Assembly: GCA_036346395.1 (NCBI GenBank)
Contig: CM070604.1
Coordinates: forward strand, 46,093,662 to 46,157,661
DNA from: Hsuehochloa calcarea
Taxonomy: Eukaryota > Streptophyta > Magnoliopsida > Poales > Poaceae
Direction of reading: 5' to 3'
Length of the DNA stretch: 64,000 nucleotides
Shown here: piece after piece, positions 45,398-57,481 of the stretch
Layout: the number at the start of each line of letters is the position of its first letter
Numbering within the stretch: position 1 is the stretch's first letter
The notes under the pieces: model-generated
Told to the model about the DNA's origin: nothing
Seen by the model: only the letters and a program-made list of their open reading frames with translations
The model's database searches: none
Translations under genes and position numbers: made by a program

Positions 45398-46589
45398 CTA
45401 CTTTCGGCCACTTGTTTGTCCTACCTCCTCGAGTGTAGGAAGTGACCCTTGGTGGGAGTAGTAGTTTTTGAGTTTTAGTTGGAAAACCCGACAGTTGTGA
45501 AGGTCGTGTCTTTCCTTTTTATGGAAAGGACACCGCCTAGGCTTGTTCCCCTTCGGTTCGGAGTGTTTTTCCTTGCCCCGATCAGAGTATTGCTTTGAAC
45601 TTCGAGGATCCTTATCGCTAACGACCAAGACTTTCTTGGAACTATTGGCTTGAGACTTTTGGCCTTTGGCTTTGTGCTGGGTCTTCTTGACCTTTTTCTC
45701 TTTTTTCTTGCTACTTTCTCCTGCTTCTTGATGAATTTTATCATCACGATCAATGGTCTTATTCGACTCGACTGCCTCAGCGGTAGCGCATATCGATCAA
45801 CCATCTTGAAGATCTCGGCAACAATAGAAGGAGGATTAAGGGCGATATCCTCTGTAATTCTTCTACTGCGAACTTCCTGCTTAAAAGCTCTGATAACAGA
45901 AGAATCAAAACTTCAGGTATGGAGTTTAGAACCTGGCTGAAACGTCAAATGAATTGACGTAGGGTCTCGTGGTCATTCCGCCTCATCCTATGCAGGTCGT
46001 CTTCCTTCCCAGAGGCGGTTGTACATGCCCTGTAAATTTGCCAGTAGTAGGTCACAGAGGTATTGCCACGAATAGAACGACTCGAGTGGTTGATTTAACA
46101 ACCATGATCGAACGGATCCTTCGAGTATAGTTGGGAGATAGTTCGCCATGACGTGGTCTCCTCTTTCTGCGCGAACTGCAGTCGTGTAAATTTGAAGGAA
46201 TTCGGTAGGATTCTGAGATCCATCAAACTTCTCCATGTTCATTGGTCAAAACCATGGTAGCCAATGAACTGCTCGAAGATCAGGCGAGAATGCCCGGCAT
46301 CCGGTAATCACACCATAACGCCTCCTTTGCAGGAAAGTAGGGTTGATGTCGCCAGGTGATCGTACAAGACGATACTCGACCGTAAGCGGACCCGACCTAT
46401 GTTAGGTCTCGACCGTACGAGGGTAATATTCCTCATATTCCATTTGCTGGTGCATATTTCTAGGTCTGAGTGGTGAACGATCACCTGCCTTGGGAGCTCA
46501 TCGATCGTCAGATACTCAAATAACTCTTCTCCGTCTGGAATTAAGGTTATGGGAACGACGTAACCTGTTGTCGCGTCGATCTCCATGGG
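45398..46589 (-). pseudogene. Gag of element B, C-terminal part
   Basis: The gag core reads MEKFDGSQNPTEFLQIYTTAV at 46240 and SWLLNQPLESFYSWQYLCDL near 46110. The zinc-binding-like segment CPFHKKERHDLHNC is at about 45530. The chromovirus at 46595 splits it from the N-terminal part (56340-57411). Confidence 0.75.
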
Positions 46590-46594
46590 GTTAG

Positions 46595-48969
46595 TGTGAT
46601 ATTCTGAAAAATAAACGGTAATAATAAATAAATATTGTTAACGTTTTTAAGGGCATGTGTGCAATTAAATAAAATAGTACATATAAAATAGAATTTCAGA
46701 TTTTTTTAGAGCTATATAAATAGATTTGTGGGAGTTTTAGAAACCCTAGCATTTCCTTTTTCTTTCCAAGCCGCCTTGACCAAAATCTTTTGCTCCTGCT
46801 GCTCTGTGCGTGGTGTCTTGGCCGACTTCTTATTTCTTATTTCTTTGTTCTCTGCCGCTTCAAGCGTGGTGTCTTGTGGACTGCTGCGGCTATTTGCGTG
46901 TGACCATTCCGTTTTTTGTTGCTCTTCTTCTTATTGTTGCTCTGCTTGCTTCTGGCCGTTTCCTCTAACGCCTGAAATCGCCAGGTCGCTGTCTTGCCGC
47001 CGAGCCGAAGCCGCTGCGCTTGAAGCTATCTTTGCACAGATCGCCTTCTTTGTCTTATTGTGGCCGCGCCATCTGCTTCTTCTTGCCGCCGAGCCCACGC
47101 TGCGCGTGCCTGCTTTGCTCTGCGTTCTGCCGCCGGCCGACGCCGTCTTGGCGCCAAGTGCCGCTTTGTCTCTGAGTCGCGTGGAGCCGCTGCGTGGATT
47201 CTTTGCCGACGTCTTCTGCTGCGTTTGCTTGCCGCCGTGGATTGGTGTGAGGTTTGCTAGTTTTAAATACATGTTTTCCTCTGGTTTGCTAGACGCTGTT
47301 AATTAGAGATTATAATTGAGGTTAATTAGAGAAGGTTCTATAGTTTTAGTCAAAGTCTTAGAGTAATAGATCATTTTAATAGATCCGTTTAGCTTGTTGT
47401 TCCGTGTACGATTTATTCGGGTACCTTAATGGCGGATTTTGGAAATCTCATCTACCAGTTAATTGTAGATAATTTCGATATCTTTCTATAGCATATTTTA
47501 TCATGTCAATCGGTCAAGTAGAATTCGAGTTATGATTTTCGGAAGACCGCTGTTTTTGCGGTTGTCGTCTTTCGGCGCTGTTTTGGTAGACTGTAGATTA
47601 AAAATAGTAAATAGCTTAATTAGAGTTTTTGATCTACATGAAAGTTGTAGATAATTGTCCAATGGTTCTGTAGAATCTGAGAACACGCATTTTGGTTGAG
47701 TAAAACAAAAGTTATGAATTTAGTAAGACCGCTGTTCCGAAGCGGACAGATCGGCTTTCTGGGCTAAATACGGAGGGTTATATGATTTAATTAGAAGTCT
47801 TCGTAATCTAAGAAAATGTGGATAATCTTGTGAAGGATCCAGAATGGGGTGGTTTGTGGTGATCGGACTTTCGAGTCAAAAGTTACGTTCGTTTTAATAC
47901 TAAGACCGCAATGGGTAACTTTTCGGTACCGGCGTAACGTGGTTTATTTGGGGACGTGTAGGAGCGAAGTATATTGATTGCTATTCTTGTTGCTGTAGCT
48001 TGTATTGAAGTTTGTGTATTTAGTATAGGAGGCGTCGTGCTTGTTGCCATCTTCTAGCCAAATCGTCTTGTCGCAACTAGTAAAGGCAAGTGCATGGTAG
48101 ACAATGATCAATGATCGATCATTTTTTCTTTATCTTCTATTACCATTATTGTTGTGCTTTTATTTTGTTTAATTGCAAACAAATAATTGGTATGTTTATA
48201 TCTTTGTTGACAAGCATGATGAAAAGTTGGATATGATGTTTATGATGGAGTTTGCATGTTTGCATACATAAGCATCTTTGCATATGAGCAGTGATCATGA
48301 ATGATCACAACTCCACGAGTGGAGGAGGTCCCGATCCTTATGGAGGAGCGGGCTTGAGAGTGAATGTTGTCGCGAGCATTCACTCATGCTATCTGGTATC
48401 TGTGAAAGAAGTGCATGTGGACATGTAGATTAGATTTGCATTGATACATGAGATTAATGGATGTGAATCAAATAGAAGTACTGTGATGATAATGAAGTTA
48501 TTGAATCTTTGTGGATTTATTATTGTTAGTTGTTTATGGATGTGTTTCTTGAGTCGTGGACTCACCCTTGCTCTTTGTTGTCTTTAGGTGATCTTGAGGT
48601 GCCGTGGTGAGAGCGAGTAGAGCACATGGACAACACATGATCATTTGCCATAAGAATCTTTTCATTCACAAATTGGTTTACTCTAGAACATGTTAAAGGT
48701 TGAATAAAGTATAGGACATCGTTTGGACTAGACTATTTGCTTTATTAATTTGGATTCATTGGTTGATGCTATTTTGGATTATTTACCTGGTTATAATTCC
48801 CATTGCTTATTTATTGTCGCTTGATCCATATTTATGCTTGTCCTTTTTTGTGGTCCATTGATATGATTATCGTTGTTTCCTTGCTGTAATCTTATAGTGT
48901 GTCGATAATTATTAGTTTAAAGAGTAGTGTGGTGGCATTCTAGGCTCGAGTTGAAATTTGGGTGTTACA
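46595..48969 (+). repeat. 5' LTR of element C
   Basis: It runs TGTGATATTC ... GTTACA. A TATA box is only ~120 bp from the left end, followed by AAACCCTAGC, so most of the LTR is transcribed leader (R-U5). The 192-codon frame at 46728-47306 lies in this leader, changes length in the other LTR, and is not a gene. Confidence 0.9.
46713..46720 (+). promoter_or_regulatory. TATA box of element C LTR
   Basis: TATATAAA in GAGCTATATAAATAG; the same sequence is at 54079-54086 in the 3' LTR. Confidence 0.75.
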
Positions 48970-48971
48970 GT

Positions 48972-48983
48972 TGGTATCAGAGC
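48972..48983 (+). other. Primer binding site of element C (tRNA-iMet)
   Basis: TGGTATCAGAGC, complementary to the 3' end of plant initiator-Met tRNA, two bases after the 5' LTR. Confidence 0.9.
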
Positions 48984-49231
48984 GGGCTTTAGGTCCGTGG
49001 TGAATAGATTAACAACTTAGGCAAACTAAAATTGTTAAAATTTGTTTTAGTTTTATTAAATCAACTAAAATTTGCTAATGGTTAACTAACCTAAAATTTG
49101 ACACACTAGTGCACAGTAGGTTAGAGAGAGGTACGAATATAGTTTTTACGCTTCCGTTATGTTGTTCATTGATGGATGAGTTTATTTTGAGCTTTGAACT
49201 CATTGTGTATTGTTGATTGTGGTTGATAGCT

Positions 49232-50345
49232 ATGCCGAGGGGTAGAGGGCGTGGTCGTGGTGGCGCGATGCGTGGAGGTCGGGGCGCGGAAGAGGTTCCG
49301 TGGAGCCACCTCCTGTGCGTATGAGTCGATGGTGAGGGGTTCTTTGTTGACCCGCCTCGGTTGGGGTCGAGATGAGACCCCGCTTTCTTGAGAGAGTTGG
49401 TGGGAGAGATCCGTGCTCTTCGTCAGCGGCGCCGCGACCACATTCTTCTGCATCTGTTGTTGCTGCTCTGTCGCACATCCACCGTTCTGAGCGCGGATGT
49501 CACCGAGTGGATGGGGTTGAGGTTGGATCCGTTTGTGGGCCTGGGCACACCGGTCGAGCGTGGACCGTTGCGCTATATGGAAAGCGGTTTGGAGCTTTAG
49601 AGATGTCCTCACATCGAGGGTCCGCTTTGTGGCCTTTAATTTGAAGAACAGCAGATATTTGGTGGGAGGCGTGTTGTCTTCGAGGACCGCTACTCAAGGG
49701 CGATCACTTGGGAGGACTTTGTTGATCGGTTCAAGGAAGTTCTACCCCTACTCTTTTGTTGAGAAGATGGAAGTTGCCTTGACGACCTTTGCTCGGGGAA
49801 GAGGTCTATTGCTGAGTATGAGGCTGAGTTCAACAACTTGGTTCGCTTTGTCCCTTCAGTAGAACGATGATCTTCATAAAGCCAAGAGGTTCCGTCGGGG
49901 TCTCAATTCTGAGTACCGACATGTGTTGGGAGCTACTCCACTCCGGGACTACAGCTCTGTTGTGGAGCAAGCTAGGGGTATGGAGTTGGAGATGCGACTC
50001 ACAAAGGCGACAAGCCTCGGTGGGTGGTAGCTTCGGTGGTGACGGAAGAGGAGCTCTAGTGAGGAAGTGGAGTGCGTTCGTGACACCTTTCAAGAAATTC
50101 AAGGAGGACCGCATGATCTTTCGGTCTAGCGATCGAGGCCGTTCCCTTCTTGGCGCCTCGTCCTTTGCGGTACTCGGCTCTTCGTCTGTCCCTGGCGGGG
50201 TATGCTTTGCTTTAAGTGCGGTGATGGACACCGTGCTGCTGAGTGCACTTGGACGGGTGATTGCCGTCAGTGTGGCCGGGTCACAAGGAGCGGGTGTGTC
50301 GCCAGAACCCCGCTAGCGTGATCAAGTGGGAGCTGTGCCTTCTTC
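49232..50345 (+). pseudogene. Gag of element C
   Basis: The start MPRGRGRGRGGAMRGGRGAE is Arg/Gly-rich, as usual for this clade. The gag core reads EYEAEFNNLVRFVPS, then KAKRFRRGLNSEYRHVLGAT and SVVEQARGMELEM (49810-50000). Two CCHC zinc knuckles follow: CFKCGDGHRAAEC (50200-50240, one residue shorter than usual between Cys and His) and CRQCGR..., whose second half is out of frame (50260-50310). Many small indels split it into short frames. Confidence 0.75.
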
Positions 50346-50559
50346 TTCTTGATGGGTCTGCTCGAGGATCTTTCGGATGATGATCGCTCCTCCGGCGATG
50401 CCATTTCCTTGACTTGGCGCCTCCGTGAGGGTACTCTCGGCGCCGCCACCTTCAAGACCGCTTGAGTTGCACGACCGGCCTTACCGCACCGCCACAAAGA
50501 GATTGTTGGGGCTCTCGCCGCCCGCCGTCGTCTTCTTCGCCATGGCGCCACAGAGTGTC

Positions 50560-50760
50560 GCCATGCCTCTGCGAGTCTGCGGGTCGTCTGGCGTGGTGGC
50601 ATGTACTTTGCTTGTGGATTCGTTTGATGCTTTAGTCCTTTTGATTCGGGGCTACCTTTTCGTTTGTGTCGACGGTGTTTGCTAGGAGAGCGAACTTGAG
50701 TATCTGATGGATTTCTCGATCGGTGTTGGTTAGTTCTCACGGGGTATTATTGCTAGTTCT
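50560..50760 (+). pseudogene. Aspartic protease of element C
   Basis: A DSGA-type active site is recognisable near 50645: GATTCGGGG then CTACCTTTTCGTTTG, where one base appears to be missing. LEYLMDFSIGV follows near 50695. The domain sits between the zinc knuckles and RT. Confidence 0.6.
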
Positions 50761-51079
50761 CTTGTTTGTCTGGGTGTTCTATTATTATTGATGGAGAGAG
50801 GTTCACGGCGAATTTGATAGTTATTCAAATGGAGCCGTTCGGCGTTATCTTGGGTATGGATTGGTTGCACTCTTATCGAGCCGTGATATCTTGTTTACGT
50901 AGAACGATCTGCATGCGAGACCTCGTGCAGGAGACTTTGACTTTTCAGGAGTGCGCCTCGCGCTCTCTTTCGATATTAGTGGATTGTTTCGGTCAACGTG
51001 CGATGGCGGGCTTCTTTTAGCTCTTGAGAAAACCGAGTGTGGCCGCAGATTGAGGAGATTCCGGTGGTTAGTGATTATC

Positions 51080-51830
51080 GGATGTGTTCCCGGTGAGCTT
51101 AGGGCTTGCCACTGCGCGAGGCGTGGAGTTTCGCATTGATCTTGTTCGGTACTCGTCCCATCTCGACGTCTCCATATCGATTAGCACGTCCGTTTGGGGA
51201 CGAGTTGAAGAAGCAATTGGATGATTTGTTGGCTAAAGGTTTGATCGGCGTAGTGTATCGCCGTGGGGGCTCTGTTCTATTCACGAGAGAAGAAGGATGG
51301 GAGTTGGCGCATGTGTATTGATTATGCGCGCTTAATGCGATCACAATCAAGAACAAATATCCATTGCCCGCATTGAGGACTTGTTTGATCGGTTGAATGG
51401 AGCTCAAGTATTCTTCAAGATCGATCTCGATCGGGTATAATCAAATCCGTGTGCGTGGCGAGATGTAGAAAAGCCTTTCTCCACGGTATGGGCATTATGA
51501 GTATAAAGTTATGTCTTTTGGATTGACTAATGCACTGCCATTTTATGGAAACCATGAACAACATGTTGCACGAGTATCTAGATGACTTCGTGGTGGTGTT
51601 CATTGATGATATTCTTATCTATTCCAAGACCAATGAGGATCATGGCGTCATTTGAGGTGGTTTTAGATACCTTGAGAGAGCACAAATTCTATGCTAAGTT
51701 GAAGAAGTGTGAGTTCGGATTTGAAGTGGGTTTTACGGGTCATGTGATTAACCCTCGGGCATTCTTTGTTGATCTGGTAAGGTCTCCACAAAGGTGGATT
51801 GGAAGAGGCCGACTAATGTGAAGGAGGTGA
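51080..51830 (+). pseudogene. Reverse transcriptase of element C
   Basis: Motifs in order across frames: FRIDLVPGTRPISTSPYRLA (51130), DELKKQLDDLLAKGLI (51200), YKVMSFGLTNA (51500) and the catalytic VFIDDILIYSK (51600). FYAKLKKCEFGFEVGFTGHV lies at 51690. Frame is lost at 51240-51300, 51470 and 51640. Confidence 0.8.
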
Positions 51831-51959
51831 GGAGTTTCTTGGGCTTGGTGGTTATTATCGGCGTTTTGTGCGAGATTTCTCTATCATTGCCAAGCCGATG
51901 TCTCAACTTACTCGAAAAGGTGTGAGATTCGGTGGGCCGATGAGTGTGGCGCGACTTCG

Positions 51960-52400
51960 CATTTTGAAGGAGAGGTTGGTGACCTCTCCTATTCTCACTC
52001 TTCCCGAGCAGGAAAGCGGTTCCTGATCTTTTCGGATCGTCTCGAGTGGGTCTTGGTGTGTCCTCATGCAAGGCGGTAAGGTGATTGCTTATGCGTCGAG
52101 GCGATTAAAGAAGCACGAGCAGAATTATCCCACTCATGACTTGGAGTTGGCTGCAGTTGTTTTTGCTCTCAAGATTTGGAGGCATTATCTATACGGCGAG
52201 CCTTGTGATATTTTCACAGATCACAAGAGTCTCAAATATATCTTCACTCAGAAGGATCTGAATTTGAGGCAAAGGAGGTGGTTGGAATTGATCAAGGTGT
52301 ACGATCTTACTATTCAGTATCATCCAGGCAAGGCCAATGTTGTTGCGGATGCTCTTAGTCGCAAGGCGACTCCCGCTACTCTAGATTGCCTCATTGCTGA
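51960..52400 (+). pseudogene. RNase H of element C
   Basis: The part from MQGGKVIAYASRRLKKHEQN (52066) through DIFTDHKSLKYIFTQK to KANVVADALSRKA is open and well conserved. The preceding segment with the first Asp (51990-52065) is frameshifted. The open frame 52066-52752 runs on into the integrase zinc-binding region. Confidence 0.85.
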
Positions 52401-52639
52401 TTTTGATCGCATGGGAATATCTTATTGTTATGCGGGCAAAACACATGTTGAGACTCAGTTGATTCTTGAGTCAGCTATTCCAGACCGTGTGCGGGAAGCA
52501 CAACAGAGTGACCGGCTATTACAGGAGGTTAGGAAGCGTCTGGATGAGGGCAAAGAGAGTGATTTTAGCATGGATGATTCTGGTACTTTGAGGTTTAAAG
52601 GCCGTCTTTGTGTGCCACAAAAGGCGGAGGTCAAAGATG

Positions 52640-53560
52640 ATATCTTAAGGGAGGCACATCGCACTCCATACCTCGCTTCATCTGGTGAGACTAAGATGTA
52701 TCGAGATCTGAAATGCAATTTTGGGGAAAAGAATGAAGGTGGACATTGCTAATTATGTGGCTTCTTATGGTGTTTGTCGACAAGTGAAAGGCGAGCACAA
52801 GCGTCTGCGAGGTTGTTGCGACCTTTGGAGGTTCCCAGTGGCCTTGGGATGATATCTCTATGGACTTTGTGGTGGCGTTGCCTCGTTCGCGCGAGGAAGG
52901 ATGCGATTTGGGTAGTGGTGGATCGATTGACAAATCGCACACTTCATTCCTATTCGCACGACAAATTCAATGAGTGATCTAGCTCCTATTTATGTGCGTG
53001 AAATAGTAAGACGCATGGTGTGCCAAAGACCATCGTTTACGGCGAGGGGCGCCAAGTTTGTCTCAAGTTACGGGAGAGTCTGCAGTGCATTAGGCACAGC
53101 TCCGCCTTAGTCTGCGTTTCACCCTCGAGACAGATGGGCGGTCGAGCGCACTATTCGGACTTTGGAGGACATGTTGCGATCTTGCGTTTTGTCTTGGAAG
53201 GGTAGTTGGGAGGACCATTGCCACTTGCGAGTTTGCTTATAATAATAGTTACCATTCGATATTAGAGCGCGCCATTTGAGGTTCTCTATGGGCGGAAGTG
53301 CGGATCGCCACTTTGTTGGGATGCGATTGAGAGAAGGCGATTTGGGTCGGATTGGATCCGAAGACCGTTGAGCGTGTGGCCATGGTGAGGCGAGAATCAT
53401 TAGCGGCTCGTGAGTAAACGAAAAGTTATCTTGATTTGAGGCGTGACTTGGAGTTTGCGGTGGGTGACCAGTGCTCTTGAGAGTGTCTCCCACTAAAGGC
53501 ATTGTTCGATTCGGTACCAAAGGAAGCTTAGCCCGAGTACGTTGGACCGTTCTCGATTAT
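52640..53560 (+). pseudogene. Integrase of element C
   Basis: An HHCC-type start is visible (ILREAHRTPYLAS; YGVCRQVKGEHKRL at about 52760). The core reads ISMDFVVALP (first Asp, 52850), then the AKFVSSYGRV region near 53050, and QMGGRAHYSDFG, where the Glu segment (VERTIRTLEDML) is in another frame near 53145. YRLDLHESMRGVHNVFHVS lies near 53590. Decayed, with in-frame stops. Confidence 0.7.
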
Positions 53561-53754
53561 TGTAAGAATTGGGAAGTTAGCCTACCGCTTGGACCTTCAC
53601 GAGTCCATGCGTGGAGTTCACAATGTGTTTCACGTCTCGATCTTTGAAAGTTTTGAGAGACCGAGCATAAGATTTCATTAGAGCCGTGACTATTGAGCAA
53701 GACCTCACGGTTGAGTCGCGTCCGTGGCGCGATACGGAGAGGTCGGAGCGAGTC

Positions 53755-53880
53755 TTTGAGGCACAAGACGTTGGTATCGTCAAGGTCTTTGTGGGCGATC
53801 GATCGAGAGAGAAGCGACTTGGGAGTTGGAGTCTCGCATGCGCGAGCAATATCCGAGTTGTTCACGTCAGTGCGTGTTGT
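53755..53880 (+). pseudogene. Chromodomain of element C integrase
   Basis: VGIVKVF is followed, one frame over, by EATWELESRMREQYP (53810-53860). This is the signature of the chromodomain in Tekay-type integrases, thought to guide insertion to certain chromatin. It is split by a frameshift near 53805. Confidence 0.7.
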
Positions 53881-53952
53881 TTTGTTGTTTAATTTCAGCG
53901 ATGTAGTTTTTATTTGAGTAGAGCGCGAGTAGAATTCGGGTCGAATTACATT

Positions 53953-53963
53953 AAGAGGTAGAA
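53953..53963 (+). other. Polypurine tract of element C
   Basis: AAGAGGTAGAA directly before the 3' LTR start TGTGATATTC. Confidence 0.75.
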
Positions 53964-56334
53964 TGTGATATTCGAAAAATAAACGGTAATAATAAATAAA
54001 TATTGTTAACGCTTTTAAGGGCCTGTGTGCAATTAAATAAAATAGTACATATAAAATAGAATTTCAAATTTTTAGAGCTATATAAATAGATTTGTGGGAG
54101 TTTTAGAAACCCTAGCATTTCCTTTTTCTTTCCAAGCCACGCCACCAAAATCTTTTGCTCCTCGCTGTGCGTGGTGGTCAGGCGCCGACTTTCTGTATTC
54201 TATTTCTTTGTGCTCTGCCGCTTCTTGCGTGGTCTTGTAGACTTCTTATTGCTTGACACGTGATGACTGCCATTTGTTGCTCTTCTTCTTATTTGTTGCT
54301 CTGCGCAGTGCTGCCGTTCCTCTGCGCCGATGAAGCCAACGCCGATCGCTTTGTCTTGCTTACGGGCCACCGCCGAAAGCCGCCTGCCGGCTTAAGCGAT
54401 CTTATTCTTTGTCTTGCTCTTGCGCGCAAGGTGCTGCTTCTTCTGCCATTCTGCCGAGCCCACGCACGCTGCGTGCTCGCTGCTTCTGCGTTCTTCTTGG
54501 CGCGACGACGCCGTCTTATTGCCAAGTGCGCTTTGTCTTGGTGCGTGGAGCCGCTGCGTGGATTCTTGTCGCCGTCTTCTGCTGCGTTGCTTGCCGCGTG
54601 GATTGGTGTGAGGTTTGCTAGTTTTAAATACATGTTTTCCTCTGGTTTGCTAGACGCTGTTAATTAGAGATTATAATTGAGGTTAATTAGAGAAGGTTCT
54701 ATAGTTTTAGTCAAAGTGCCGAGTAATAGATCTGTTTAATAGATCCGTTTAGCTTGTTGTTCCGTGTACGATTTATTCGGGTACCTTAATGGCGGATTTT
54801 GGAAATCTCATCTACCAGTTAATTGTAGATAATTTCGATATCTTTCTATAGCATATTTTATCATGTCAATCGGTCAAGTAGAATTCGAGTTATGATTTTC
54901 GGAAGACCGCTGTTTTTGCGGTTATCGTCTTTCGGCGCTGTTTTGGTAGACTGTAGATTAAAAATAGTAAATAGCTTAATTAGAGTTTTTGATCTACATG
55001 AAAGTTGTAGATAATTGTCCAATGGTTCTGTAGAATCTGAGAACACGCATTTTGGTTGAGTAAAACAAAAGTTATGAATTTAGTAAGACCGCTGTTCCGA
55101 AGCGGACAGATCGGCTTTCTGGGCTAAATACGGAGGGTTAGATGATTTAATTAGAAGTCTTCGTAATCTAAGAAAATGTGGATAATCTTGTGAAGGATCC
55201 AGAATGGGGTGGTTTGTGGTGATCTGACTTTCGAGTCAAAAGTTACGTTCGTTTTAATACTAAGACCGCAATGGGTAACTTTTCGGTACCGGCGTAACGT
55301 GGTTTATTTGGGGACGTGTAGGAGCGAAGTATATTGATTGCTATTCTTGTTGCTGTAGCTTGTATTGAAGTTTGTGTATTTAGTATAGGAGAGGCGTCGT
55401 GCTTGTTGCCATCTTCTAGCCAAATCGTGCGTCGCAACTAGTAAAGGCAAGTGCATGGTAGACAGCGATCAATGATCGATCACTGTTTTCTTTATCTTCT
55501 ATTACCATTATTGTTGTGCTTTTATTTTGTTTAATTGCAAACAAATAATTGGTATGTTTATATCTTTGTTGACAAGCATGATGAAAAGTTGGATATGATG
55601 TTTATGATGGAGTTTGCATGTTTGCATACATAAGCATCTTTGCATATGAGCAGGTGATCATGAATGATCACAACTCCACTGAGTGGAGGAGGTCCCGATC
55701 CTTATGGAGGAGCGGGCTTGAGAGTGAATGTTGTCGCGAGCATTCACTCATGCTATACCGTATATCTGTGAAAGAAGTGCATGTGGACATGTAGATTAGA
55801 TTTGCATTGATACATGAGATTAATGGATGTGAATCAAATAGAAGTACTGTGATGATAATGAAGTTATTGAATCTTGTGGATTTATTATTGTTCGTTGTTT
55901 ATGGATGTGTTTGTTTGAGTCGTGGACTCACCCTTGCTCTTTGTTGTCTTTAGGTGATCTTGAGGTGCCGTGGTGAGGCGAGTAGAGCACATGGACAACA
56001 CATGATCATTTGCCATAAGAATCTTTTCATTCACAAATTGGTTTACTCTAGAACATGTTAAAGGTTGAATAAAGTATAGAACATCGTTTGGACTAGACTA
56101 TTTGCTTTATTAATTTGGATTCATTGGTTGATGCTATTTTGGATTATTTACCTGGTTATAATTCCCATTGCTTATTTATTGTCGCTTGATCCATATTTAT
56201 GCTTGTCCTTTTTTGTGGTCTATTGATATGATTATCGTTGTTTCCTTGCTGTAATCTTATAGTGTGTCGATAATTATTAGTTTAAAGAGTAGTGTGGTGG
56301 CATTCTAGGCTCAGAGTTGGGCTGGGGTGTTACA
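53964..56334 (+). repeat. 3' LTR of element C
   Basis: 2371 bp and collinear with 46595-48969. Differences cluster in the leader part (54120-54600) and at CTG/CAG sites, for example CCACTGAGTGG near 55675 against CCACGAGTGG near 48314. Confidence 0.9.
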
Positions 56335-56339
56335 GTTAG

Positions 56340-57411
56340 TTGTTCGAACGACTGGTAGTTGATGGAGTCATACTGCTACGATTTCCAGAGTGATGTTGAC
56401 GAGGCTGCTAAGTCTGGCCATCGTGCTCTGAAGCCTTCGCGCGATCTCTCCAGCAAAGTGGTCGTAACCTAGTGCTTGTACCATCTCTTGAGTTGGGTTC
56501 TCGAGTAGGTCATTTATGCGTTGGAGTTCCTGAACCTCATCGGATCGATATTGGACTCACCCAAGTAAAGATCCCTGGGCTGTCATTCTCCTCCTCCAAA
56601 TAGTTTCAGGGTCTTTTACGTCTGATGTTGCTGGAGCTCGCCTCAATGGAGAGCGATCATTTAGAGGATTTCTCCCATGCTCATTAGAGTGTTGATCCTG
56701 TTCATGCCAGAGGCTTCCACACCATCGTTACGAGGGGTCGCAGTGTGTGATTGAGCAGGTGGATCCTCAGGCCTGCCTGTAGGAGAGAGATCATGATCCG
56801 AGGGGAGGGCGAAGACCTCCTGTGTATGTTCTCCACTTGCGCTAGATGTCTCCTGGCTTGATGAGTTGTCAAATGACACTGTCGGCGACTTGGAGCAAGC
56901 CCCTCCAAGAAGGGGAATTTCGGGTTATAACCGTCTACGTCTACAAATGAGCCCGGCGAGGATACGGTCGAATTCGTAGGAAAAGCATGCTCGACCAGTA
57001 ACTTTGCTGGGATAGGCGAAGGGAGAAGACTACCATATGCTGATGGAGTCCCAAAATGATGGCTTCCAAGACTTGTTGCTCTAGGCCAGACTGCCTTAGG
57101 CGGACTCGAACATTTGGAGTAGTGACCCTCGCTATGCTCCGGGTCTACCTTTGTGCAGTCCTAATTGTGGTCGGATTAACCCTTGCCCTCTGAGGAATTT
57201 GGTTCCTCATTTGGGCGTACTATTGTAGGGGTTAAGGATCCCTCCTCATCTCCATCCGTGGTATGGTCTCTTGGATCTAGTGAAACATCCCTGGAGGTGG
57301 CATTACCATCGATGAAATGATACTCGGCTCGTAGTCAAAACCGACATCCATGTCGATATCTACGTAGTTGGCCAAGTCGAACCAATTCTCCTCGTTCCAT
57401 ACTCTTGCCAT
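56340..57411 (-). pseudogene. Gag of element B, N-terminal part
   Basis: MARVWNEENWFDLANYVDID starts at 57411, matching element A's gag start at 25507. The rest is homologous to element A 24500-25400 but frameshifted. It is interrupted by element C on the left. Confidence 0.7.
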
Positions 57412-57461
57412 GGAAGCATCAGAAAATAGAGAATTTGTTGACAAGGAATCACCAGAAGAAG

Positions 57462-57479
57462 TCCCCACGGTCGGCGCCA
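57462..57479 (-). other. Primer binding site of element B (tRNA-Asp-like)
   Basis: Same 18-mer as element A: TGGCGCCGACCGTGGGGA on the minus strand. Confidence 0.75.
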
Positions 57480-57481
57480 AC

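Larger units (their letters stand above)
46595..56334 (+). mobile_element. Element C: Tekay/Del-like chromovirus (Ty3/gypsy)
   Basis: This is a complete 9740-bp plus-strand insertion in element B's gag, flanked by GTTAG on both sides (46590-46594 and 56335-56339). It has two LTRs of 2375 and 2371 bp, an initiator-Met tRNA primer site, gag with two zinc knuckles, protease, RT, RNase H, integrase, a C-terminal chromodomain and a polypurine tract. The chromodomain and the long LTRs point to the Tekay/Del clade. The LTRs are nearly alike, so the insertion is recent, yet the coding region has many frameshifts. Confidence 0.9.

Noticed and set aside
46728..47306. 192-codon plus-strand reading frame, Cys/Ala/Ser-rich
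   Set aside because: It lies wholly in the leader part of element C's 5' LTR. The matching 3' LTR frame is shorter and shifted. It is GC-rich LTR sequence read by chance.
49166..50740. Several 80-157 codon minus-strand frames
   Set aside because: Shadows of element C's gag and protease on the opposite strand; low-complexity Arg/Ser/Pro-rich.
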